64,000 nucleotides of DNA from assembly GCF_020382885.2 (NCBI RefSeq), contig NC_058510.1:2678001-2742000 (forward strand). The letters are read 5' to 3'. The stretch is from Scatophagus argus (Eukaryota; Chordata; Actinopteri; Scatophagidae). Both the position numbers and the translations under genes were made by a program. Below are positions 35,424-46,205 of the stretch, piece by piece; positions within the stretch are counted from its first letter, which is position 1; each line of letters starts with the position of its first letter. The notes below the pieces were generated by a model that saw only the letters and a list, made by a program, of their open reading frames with translations, made no database searches and was not told the DNA's origin.

Positions 35424-36192
35424 CCACAGAGGCTCAGTGTGAGAACAGTGATCTTGTTGTGATGAAGACAACAAGGCTGTAGCCATTCAACAATAATGTT
35501 TACTGTGGTGTCAAAAGCATCTGGCTGGCAATTATTCCACTCAGATGACACACGTGTTCAATATGCCAAAGTGGGAACACCCAAGTGCTCTGGGCAAGTA
35601 TCTGTGCTAGCAAAACAACAAGGGAATTCACTGATTCACTGTCTGCCAACCTCCTAAAATGGCCCGATTTGATTAGCCAAACATGCTCTGTACTGTATTA
35701 TCTGAATCTGGGGATTACTTAATTTTAACTGGGGCTGGTATATTTAGGCGTGTTTGAACACCAATGAAAAGTGTTTCATCCAAAGAAAACCCTTGTCTGT
35801 TAGACCCGAATTATATGTCATTTCGGTACAAGAGCATAGAGGGGGAATATGAATAATTATTTAGTATCTATGTGGCACAAAGCCAAATGAAAGAAATGTT
35901 TGTAATATAACGCACACAAATAATACAACATCATTGTACGTATAAAAGAAGCCCGCAGAGCAAAATTTGTAGTTCTTGTAGTCCCAACATTATCAGTTAG
36001 TGACAAAGAGCCTATATAATGCTGCATCCCTCTGCTATTAGAACTGTTCAAAAAAATCGATCGAAAAATGTCACAAATTTGAGACCGTTCTCTGTAACGA
36101 AAACGGAAGTGGGCAGGGGTGATTCCTCTCACTTCCTCTGTCTACTTTCGGCCGCCGGTAACAACAGCAGCATCAAACAAGAGGAAACCCTA

Positions 36193-39100
36193 ATGATGGA
36201 ATTGGAAGGTGAAATTACACTGTCGTTCGGGGGGTTGTTTTAGCTGTTTTGTCGGAAGGTCGAGCTCACAGCCTCTCTGCTTTATAAAAGAAAAAGTTCA
36301 GCGGTGCTTTAGCTCGCCAGTTTCTGTCCCCGACCTCTCTTTTGTTTGGGATTTAGCCCATGTAATGCTAGGTAACGTCAGGGCCGAGGATGAAGCTGAA
36401 TGGGTGTGATCCCTACGTTAGCCACGGAAGCTATTCCCTGTTAGCATCCTGCTAACTGATGAACGTTGACTTGGATTAGCTAAACCACAGTAAAGCGTCA
36501 AAGAACCGTTAGATGTTTTGTGAACAAGGCTTACCGCAGTGCTTCAAAATACAACGTCTAACACACTAATATTTTAACGAGATTTCTGAATCTGTGAAGT
36601 TAGCTCATATACTGTGTGACCAATTCCAGTCAGTTTGTGAGTATTTGGAAATCGTTACTAGAGCAGTAACGAAAGCAAATCCTGACTGTGGCCTGTCAGT
36701 GTTTGTATACATGATGCTTTTATCAGTGAGTCAAAGGTAGTCAGCTGTGGCTCATTTCTGCTGTCCTCCATGACGTTTAACCTTCTTCACTACAGTCTGA
36801 ATTAATCTTATTATTCTTTCAGACGGCGAAGTTCCTGCTGGGGATTTGGTTCAATGCAACATCTGTAAAAGAAGTTTCTTCCCGAAAATTCTGGTAAAAA
36901 AACCCCCAAAAAACAAAAAGGTCATGCTCTAATTGAGATATAATGTGATATACTATAAAGATCAGAAGAAGCAGACTCGCTGGTCGATATTTGTTCACTA
37001 AAAAGATTAATCTATTGTGTCGAACAAACACTAAAACATCCTGAGGTTGGACTGGTGAGAATGTTTTCCCAAGTTATTATCAGCTGACGTGATATCAGCT
37101 GTTTGGATGTGTCACTGGCTCCAGTCCAAACAGCCATCTGGGTCCTGCGAAGAGCTCTTCATGGGGAGGGTTATCACACAGTTGTTTGTAAGATTTCAGA
37201 TTTCTTGATTTAAAGCCTTGACTAAGGTCACGTAGGGCTAACATATACGGTCAGATTTAAATATGTGAGTGCAGCTTGTTGGCGATGGTGCTGCGTTATG
37301 GAACTTGAAGATGGATGCTGGGTTTGTGCATCTGAAGCTCTTTCAAAAGAGCCACTTTAATCAGTGAGATTTAACAACCATTGATGTGCAAGACTTAAAA
37401 AGTAATGTAGTTATGTCATGCTAAACACCTAGTCGTATCTTTTTAAAGATGAATCTTTAAATGTGAATGACAAGTTGTCAGTCTAAAAAAACAATGATCT
37501 GTTGATCTTTTCAAATTAAGATTTGACAGTCTCACAATTGGTTATCTGTGAGGGCTGAAAAAAAGGTTTAAATTGGAAATTGAATCAAATCATGGCCACA
37601 AAATTGAAAGAGGAATCAAATAGTGGTTTTGCAGAATTATGACACTCCTGTTCTTTACTTAGTGGCTGCAGTCACAGAAACCACATTTATCATGTTTTCT
37701 GCCTCTTTCAGAAACAAAATTTTGGAAATGTGATGGGAATGAAATGAGAGCTAAGATGAATGAGGATGATGGCAGGTGTTTCTCTAGAAACGCGGTAGGT
37801 TTTATGGTTTTATTGTGCACTGGACATCTTTTTACTCTTCCTGCAGGACAGGCATGTTAAAATCTGCCAAAAATCATCAACCAAAAGGAGGAAGGTTTTT
37901 GACTCCAGCAGACAGAGAGCTGAGGGCACAGACATCCCCACGCTCAAACCCATCAAACCAAAGGTAAGACTACACCTTGGGAGGGGGATGGGAAGCCAGC
38001 ACAAAGTTTCCGGAGACTTCAAATGATTATTAATGGGGAGAAGAAGCTGCCCAGAGTCATAGATTTCTGGAAGCCTGGAAAAAATGGATGAACATAAGCT
38101 CAATTTCACATGTTATTCAAAACTAATACTAATCTGCTTTTCATGATAAAAATGACCTGCCTGTCTTAAATGTGAAGCCATCTCTTCACTGTAGAGCGGT
38201 CAAGACCCAGAGTAATGCTTTGGACAGTGTTGGTTTAGGTATAAATACTTTATATCACAACCGAAGAGGCTGTATATTTGTAGACCTCACGGCTCATAAC
38301 AGCAGAGCTACTGCCATGTTTTGAGCCTTGTTTTGTTGTGTCTCATTTGCTATAATTACATTCAACTTAAGTCACTGAAAGCCAGAAGAGAATCAGCTGT
38401 TAAAATATACTCAAGCATTTGTGGCAGGTTATTTTCAAATGTATATCACTATATCACAATTGTATTTTCAGTCACAAAGTTCATCTTCCTCTGAGAAAGT
38501 AAGTTGACTCGTCTTCTTTTCTTTTGTCCTTTCTCTTTGTATACATGACAGTTGGTGTCACAGTTAATCTGCTGAAAGCCCAAGAGGCCTTCACTAACTG
38601 TTTCTGACTTTTTTAAGTACTGATTTCCTTGCTTTGACTCTTTGGCTTAGTGGTGGTATTAGTCTAAAAACATTAAAGCTGTTGTATTTTCCTCTTCTTC
38701 CTACAATCTACACCTGACTGTATCTAAATGTATTAAATTATATTTTTATTTTCTTTAACCCTTACTGTGCTCACAGTCTTACCTTTATCTTGCCTGTATG
38801 AGTTTTTAGAGGTTATAATGAAGTCTCATGGCACTCAAGGTCAGTCTTATTAACCAAGACTCACTCATCTTTGTGTCTCCACTTTGTTGTCTGTTGTCTC
38901 ACAGTTTTTAAGATGTAAACATCATAAAACGTATGTGTCCTTTCTGTTGTCTTGGCTTCAGCTAACTTACTGCACACTCACTTTGCCCTCCCACTGGAGG
39001 CAAAAGCAGAACATGCCTCTAGCTGTTTGTGATTGTCTCTGTTTCCCATCGCTAACGATCAGGAGGTCTTTTCTTAGGAGCCAGAAATGATATGTGAATG

Positions 39101-41959
39101 TTAATTGAATTGTCAAAATTTAAGATTGTGTAGAAATGTAGCATGCTGTCTTGAAGAATTAGGAGTATAATGTAAATAGAGTGTGGTTTGAAGGAATAAA
39201 GGAAATTTACCATCAGTTCTTTCAACCTCATCTGTGTTTGTCGCACATAAATACTTAATGAACTTGAAGAGCGTAACCATATAGGAGTAAGTAGGAAGTC
39301 TGCAGGACTATTGTGTTGCAAAGGAAGCAGTTCCAAGAACAAGCAGTGAGCTAATTGTGTCAGAAATCTTCTGCTTGACTAACATTTTGTTCATGACAAG
39401 TTCATGAAAAGTGTTTAAAATCTGTGGAAACTCCTCTACCCTTTCTGGCTCATTGAGAAATGTTGGCTCTGTGCACTAGTGCAAAGTCGAGGTGTGACCA
39501 TCACCTGCTGAGACGTAATTCAGCCTTGCTCGTGTAAATACAGTACTAGAGTAAATGTACTTATTTAATTGTCACAACTGCAGCAGGTTTTTGGGCATTT
39601 TGGTGTCTTAGTAAAATTTTCTTACCTTCTAGATTGTTCACTAAAAGACATTAAGAGGATGGAGGTGACCTTAAAACATCCAATTATCTGCCTGCTCTTA
39701 AATAATGGGAGCACATTCAGTGCAAGTAGTGACATCACAGCAGGCAGTGATGAGGACTACCATGACAGCAGCAGTAGCTCCCATAGCTTGTGTTTTAGTG
39801 GTGTCGGTGTAACAGAGCACCTCCTCTGTGTTGCCTCCTGACAGGCCGAGCCCCCCAAGAAGCCATCCAACTGGCGCAAGAAACACGAGGACTTTATCGC
39901 CACCATCCGGGCTGCCAAGGGGCTCTCTCAGGTCATTAAAGATGGGGGACCATTACCCCCACCGCCTCCTCCTAGTTATGACCCAGGTAATACATAGCTC
40001 TATAGAGAGTGGAGTTACGCCAGAAACAGAACAGTGACAGGGAAAACTGTGTAATGGCTGCTGTGAAGAAACTCAAATCTTGCACACACTGCAGTATATA
40101 AAATTGTCTAAACACAGGATTTGTGTCACTGTAGTTTTACAATAGACACAGTTACAGGTTTGTTTTCTTTATGACTGTGTTGTTGTGATACGTGCCACAA
40201 TACACACAGGAGTTATGAGTCCATACGTTGCAATATTGTAAACAAGGCGACGTGGGTAACATCTGTCACAGTGTTTGTTTAGAAACCATACATAACATCA
40301 TGGCACTCAAGTGTGCCACCTTTCTCACCACCGGTTTTGCCTTCAGACTATGTCCAGTGCCCCTACTGTCAGCGACGGTTCAACGAGAATGCAGCCGAGA
40401 GACACATCAAGTTCTGCCAGGAGCAGGCGGCCCGTATGCCCAACAAGAGCAAGTCAGATGTCAAGAAGCCTCCAGTTCGCACGCAGGTGCGCGCACACTC
40501 AGATTGTGTGTGCACACAATCACACAATTTAATTTTGTTAATTGAATTGAGTTTTTGTCAGAAAATGTTATTCACTATACAGTACAGCATTCATTTCCCA
40601 TCGTGATCTGGTTGGGTGTTCAACATATAGTTTGATGCTTCATGTTCCAAAGTACAGGCCAGGTTTTTGTTGGTGTTTGTAAGGTTTCTGTGATTTATGT
40701 TGGAATTTTATTAATGTGTTGTGTGTAAACCTTCTCTCACAGCCATCTCATTTATCCTCAACTGAATAATTTCAAGATGCGAACAATCGCCCAAGCCTAT
40801 TATCAGATCAAAGCTTTCAGTTTTCAACGACCCTGGAACTGAATGACCTGAGATTTTAATTTTTAGTGACTCTATCATCAGATTCGCAAAGCTTCCTGGT
40901 GCTATTCCCCACTGTGTCTCAGGAGGCAGGACAGTTGATTTAATTGAACTAATTCCCGCGCTCTCTTTCATCCACCCTTCTGTCAATGCTGCGGTAACGC
41001 ACACTGGCATCCGTGACGTCATGTCTAGCTATGTAGTTACCTGCACTGTGAGCTTGAGTCTCTGGTGAAGAGATGTGTGGATCCTGCTGGTGCTGGTTCG
41101 GTTTCTGTTCATCCTGTTTGGTCAGGAATTCTCAGTCTTTGATCTTGTGTTATGTCTCCTTTTCACTGAATCTTGATTATTACTCGCAGCTGATGTTCTT
41201 CAGGGTGTTACATGCAAGAATCCATAACCACTGCCCATAAATCTCCATATAGCCAATCATTCCACCGACACAGCAACGCAGTGTTCGCACTCTGGCACAG
41301 TGCTCAAAAAACTATTTGTGCTCCAGCAACACTTGTTCCCTGAGTGAAAGTAAGTTACAACATGTAAGTGACCAAAAGCTGCTGGATCACTGTGGTGTCC
41401 TACATGCACTTCGCTCTAGAAGTGATTTCTGCATGAACATTAGTGGATTAATAAGTTCAACCTACTTGCATTCCTGGTTCTGACTAGTGATGGTAGCAAC
41501 GCCTGATCAACTAATCACGAACAGCTTTAATCCCAAGTAGAGCTAATATGTTTGTGATGAGTTGATGATAATTGCTGTTGTTTTGTATTGTGTTCTTCTT
41601 TATTTTCCTCTCAGTACAAGCCTCCTGCTCCTGTAAAGAAGGCCAACTCTCCCGCTGTGTCAACCATCCCTTCAGCCTCCTCTCGTTTGCCCCAGAGGTC
41701 AGGCCTCGGGCAGCCCACTGGTAAGCACAGGGTGCTGTGTATTCACACCTGACAGCTCTGTGTATTTGTGACCATTCTTTTCAGTGAAGTGACAGGTTGG
41801 GCTGCGATTATTACATAGACTGCAGTTGCACATGTTCCCGTGTTGCTCTCTCATTTATTTTTCTCCCTCTCTTGCTTTAGGAATCCCGTCTAGTAAAATC
41901 TCTTCTGCAGGTTCAGTGAGGAGTAATCCTTCTGGCCTCACAAGCCCTCCATCAGGGTC

Positions 41960-41994
<35 letters not shown>

Positions 41995-43381
41995 GTGCAC
42001 AGTTAGGTCAAAGGAATTGTTCTTGTTTTGAATATATTGATGTCCACGAAGTACGTTTAACTACACACAGAAATTATGATCAAGTAATTGAATGTCATAG
42101 TAACAGTAGCCATAGAGAAAGCCATTTTATATGTTGTTTCTGTGTTGCTTGGATTCATAAGACAACAACACAATTAACTGATGGTGTCATAAGCATAACA
42201 TGTCACATCTGTGAATATCACATGTCAGCGGTCACCTCTGAACGTGAGTTTTGACAAACCAGGCTGTCCCAGCGCTTTGCACATTCGCTCTCTGTCTCTA
42301 AGTCACTCTTTGTGGTTTTTCCGGTCAGTGTGGGGAGTAAGACCCGAGCAGCGAGCTCTGGCTACAGCTCTGCGAGGAGCACCCAGTCCGGAATAGGTGC
42401 CGGCAAGAAGAGAGTAGACACCTACATATCTAGGTGAGCCAGTTCATGAATACAAAGTACTACATGCAGTGTACAGCCTTCCCTGACCTCCTGTGGTGTG
42501 TTGGTGTGTTATATAACTACAGAAGCCAATCTGTAACTTTCTTAGCTATGAAGGAGTTAAACAACAGAAACTACACAGCTTGAATAATTATTGTGTATCA
42601 TGCAGACTGTACATCTCCTGGTGGTGGTTGTCTTCACTTTGATGACAGGTTACTTAATTGAATTAATTTTTTTTTTCCTTTTTTTTACATCACAAATCTG
42701 ATGTCAGAGAAGGCCACAGATCATTCAGAATCGTGTACACACCACCTGACAGGAGCTCAGCAATGTGTTTCAGTCAGTATTGTGAGCAGAGTCTGGAGCG
42801 TCTCCAAGGTCACATCTTATCTCTAACTTCAGGCACCAAAGCCTCCAAACACAAAGCGTAGTGGGTGTGAAGGCCTTGGAGGCCTCACAGGTTAACTCCT
42901 GTGTCAGTGCAGGAATGAAATATCATACTTTGCCACCACAATTAAGAATAAAATGAATGCTCGCAGTACACCTCATAGGAAAACATTTTATCATCAAGCT
43001 GACATCTTTACCTATCATTACAACACTAAAACATTTACATTATTTACTTAAAAAGATTTGTAGTAATTTCTGTTTTTTGTATCGCCATCTATGTCACATT
43101 TACACTCCATACACTTAGTAAGGTGTATGTCAACTTGAAATAATCTTATCAACAGTATCTCATGCCCTGCACTAAAATAACATGAAAAACAACTTGATTT
43201 AAGTTGTTTCTGACCTTCCTGCTTCATCAACTTTAATTTCCTCAGGAATGAAGTCGATGGCATGAACGAAGTTGGCAACGGTGGGATGACAAGCAAGTTC
43301 TGTCACGCTTGTGGGACCAAGTACCCTGTCGAATCTGCCAAATTCTGCTGCGAGTGTGGGGTCAGGAGGATGTGTATCTGA
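36193..43381 (+). CDS. zc2hc1a: Zinc finger C2HC-type containing 1A (FAM164A), complete, 302 aa
   Basis: Nine coding exons, all GT-AG and in phase: 36193-36208, 36823-36893, 37847-37963, 39845-39986, 40347-40486, 41615-41720, 41881-41956, 42329-42433, 43246-43381. Two C2HC fingers are visible: C17-C20-H32-C36 (split between exons 2 and 3) and C120-C123-H135-C139 ([16 protein letters not shown]). Between them are the family signatures [27 protein letters not shown] and the poly-Pro run before SYDP. A Ser-rich low-complexity middle leads to a C-terminal CxxC pair (C277/C280, C292/C295; [13 protein letters not shown]), which separates it from the shorter ZC2HC1B. Human ZC2HC1A is 325 aa. Molecular function is not established beyond presumed zinc binding. 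Translation could begin at either of two adjacent ATGs (36193 or 36196). A 27-nt in-frame microexon probably exists between exons 3 and 4. Confidence 0.95.
38472..38498 (+). other. zc2hc1a: Candidate in-frame 27-nt microexon of zc2hc1a
   Basis: TGTATTTTCAG precedes 27 nt encoding SQSSSSSEK, followed by a perfect donor GTAAGT. Exon 3 ends and exon 4 begins at phase 0, so inclusion adds exactly nine residues between the KPIKPK and AEPPKK segments. The constitutive reading frame is complete without it, so it would be alternative. Confidence 0.55.
41962..41990. repeat. (CA)n microsatellite directly after a zc2hc1a donor
   Basis: About 14 CA units begin five nucleotides into intron 7 (donor at 41957). 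Confidence 0.95.
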
Positions 43382-43660
43382 TGGCTGTCAGAGGAAGGAG
43401 AAACCAGAAGAACGTAGGGACACGCCGATACTCAAACTAGCATCAGAGGGTTTCACGAAAGCCAATATGAATTTAAAAGATAATCTCACGGCAGTAAAGC
43501 TGTGTAATTGTTACTCAACCCTACGGAGCTGTGTGTTCTAAATGCTGTTTAGCTTTCATGAAATTTACTGATTCATTCCAGTGCATGGATCGAGATCCAA
43601 AACAAATATTACAATCAAAATCTGCAATAAATGATTCCTTTTGACCGGAGGCTGCTGGAC
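43382..43660 (+). other. zc2hc1a: 3' UTR of zc2hc1a
   Basis: Begins after the TGA at 43379-43381. AATAAA at 43626-43631 is the nearest poly(A) signal. Confidence 0.6.
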
Positions 43661-46205
43661 CTCAGCAGTGAGCTGATCTGACACAACGTTATGGTCAACC
43701 ATCTAAAGGTTTGTGCTATCAGTAGCTGACGTGGCTGACAAGGAAGTGACGCAGCCCAACTTGCAGCTCATTAGCTTTTAATTAGCCTCATCGTTAATGC
43801 TGGCCCCGCCCACAACACTGCTGCTTTTCCCACCAGTTCAGGCACATCAATGTTATTGCTGTGAAATCAGAGTCCGTATTATTACAAACAACAATTTTTT
43901 ATTGTCGCTGGACAGTAATAATAATTACTTAAAGAGCTGAGCCACGCAGCTGGCACACCTTTAGTTGAGGCTATACAAGAGTGAGACAGACGTAAGTAAA
44001 AGCTCAGACGTGGGTTGTAAAAGGAAGTCAAGAAAAAGTGTCGGGTGACTCATTAAAGGTGTGCGTGATGTCCCCCGTGTCTCCGCCATGACCTGAAATG
44101 CATCCTTAAACTCAATTTCCTCCACTTCCTGTTCCCATTTTAGTGCAATATGATTGACTACTGAAGAAAGCAGTGTGATTTTTAGAGGAACCGTGTTGGA
44201 AAGATATCAACTTGTTTCGACAGGGACGAGTCCAAAAATGTATTAGCTACAGGTCAAGTTAGTAAGTTTACCATCATAGGCCTGACATTTCGAGACAAAT
44301 GTAGCATTTATTCTAACCCTTTTATTCCTGTTTATTTTATACAATGTCTTATTTATTTTCTTAATCCCTTTCACTTTTTCTGAATGAACGACTGCACCTT
44401 TTTTTTGTTAATGTTCTACAGAATTAAAATGTGGAGTTATTTGGTTTTGCTTGAAGCCTGGATGTGTTGCAGTTTCCATGAGTGTTTCTACTGCGTATAC
44501 AATGCATTTCAAGTCAGTGGTACTCTAACACTATTTCACAATGTCATTCGATCGCTCTGCTTGCTGTAACAGATTGTTTGTGACCCAGTGCACTTCATTT
44601 ACAGGTGGGACACTAAAAGAGGCAAAGGCCTCTCTTTAAGGTGCATAGTTAATATTCGTTATTAACGGCCAAGTATGATAATCTTTGAGTCCTTTTGCGA
44701 GGAAGACACTTGTTCCAAATTTCAAGAAGCAAAATATATTCTTGTTACATGACACACAGTGTTGAAACTGGACAGATGTGTTTTTCCTGTACGGATTACA
44801 ACAGTTGTTGGCCAGGATGTGGTTGTGCACTTAATAACGCGTATATCCACCGTCAATAAATTTCTATGAAGACAGCCATGAAGTTGTGGGAGTGTCTGTT
44901 GGAGAGAGAGAGGAAGGCGTAAACACTGCAGGTCTGTAATACTGTCGATCATTTAGCGTTTTTAGGACAAAGTAACGCCTTTACTTTGGTTTAGATATAA
45001 ATATACATTTGCCATGGGTCATGTATTGAAAACAAATGCACAAAACAAATATGCATTTTACAAAAGGAGATTAGCTACTTGACAATGCTTTATGTATTCT
45101 TTGACTGGTAGAAGAAACTGCTGCACTGATGGTAAGAGCTGGAACCAGGAGCAAAGGGCGCATGCTTCCAAATGGCACATTTTAAAATAACATGTAACAA
45201 CAAATGTTGCACTGGGCCATTCTGGCTACTGCACATTCCTGAAATATATATAGATATATATTTATTAGGCAGGTACCATTAATCAAAGCCCCAACTGAAG
45301 CTCTTAGATGAATCCTAGAACAGTCAACTGTGTGAGCTGAACTCAGCCATCTGTGACAGAATGTGCTTTTAAAGTATCATTCATGCTGGATTATTAATCA
45401 AAATAATGTCATCTTAAGCTGAAGACTTGACATGGAGCCACACACAAAAAAAGAAAAACAAAATAACAAAGGAGCTTTAGATAACTGAGATAACACCGAT
45501 GTGCCAGGGCTAGTCCTTCTCATCTGAAGTGAAAGCAAAACTGGATTTGAGCACCTTAATATGTTCTGGTCATGCTTGAGCAGTCATTGCTAAGTGCCAG
45601 TAAATGTCATAGCATATTTCTTTTAATAAGCTAATTTTTCTTTTAATAAGCGGACCTCAAATGGGGAAAAAAAAAAGTTGGGCTGCATGTTTGCAACTTT
45701 AAACCTTAAAAAACACCTTCCGCCTTCTAACAGGTTCTTGATGCTGCGCCTTGTGTGCAGTCCTTAAGACGTTCCTGTGCTGTGGACGGTGGTACGTGTA
45801 ACACACAGTCGGCACGAAGCACAGCGTTTCAGTACCGTTTGTTGAGCTTTTTTTGTTTTTTTTTTAACTCCATTTGGTTTGATAGCTTGTATCTGTGTAG
45901 CTTGGAAACTTGCGGGAAGAGTCAGTTGTGCTGCAAGAGAGATATGCTGGAACTTAGGATAGCTTAAATGAAGCGGAACCTTCCTTTAGCGTAATCCAAC
46001 GAGGGACTGCAGACAGGATGTAAGGTTTTTTTTTTCTTTTGCTTCGTAATGTTGGAGTTTGGTCTCAGGTGTCTGCATCATTCAGCATCTCGTAGCATTC
46101 AGTCATGGCAGACAGGATCGCCTTGGCTTTGCACATTTGTTTTGTCTCCCTCTTGTTGCCTCTCTGCTCGTTCCTCCTTCGTCTCATCGCGTTGGATTCT
46201 TTAGT
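43661..46205. other. Convergent interval between zc2hc1a and il7
   Basis: No coding exon found. It should contain the il7 3' UTR on the minus strand; the minus-strand AATAAA at 45261-45266 is a candidate end. AT-rich, with several ATTTA-type pentamers on both strands. Confidence 0.35.

Larger units (their letters stand above)
31588..36192. other. Region between pkia and zc2hc1a start codons (divergent)
   Basis: The upstream sides of both genes face each other here. It must contain the pkia 5' UTR exon(s) and promoter and the zc2hc1a promoter, but I could not fix either transcription start. GC-richer patches lie at about 33540-33780 and 36090-36190. Microsatellites: (AC)n 31668-31690, (GT)n 32965-32992, (GT)n 34416-34458, (GT)n(GA)n 35375-35420. 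The strongest motif is a CTCF-like site at 34815-34831. No coding exon is supported. Confidence 0.4.
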
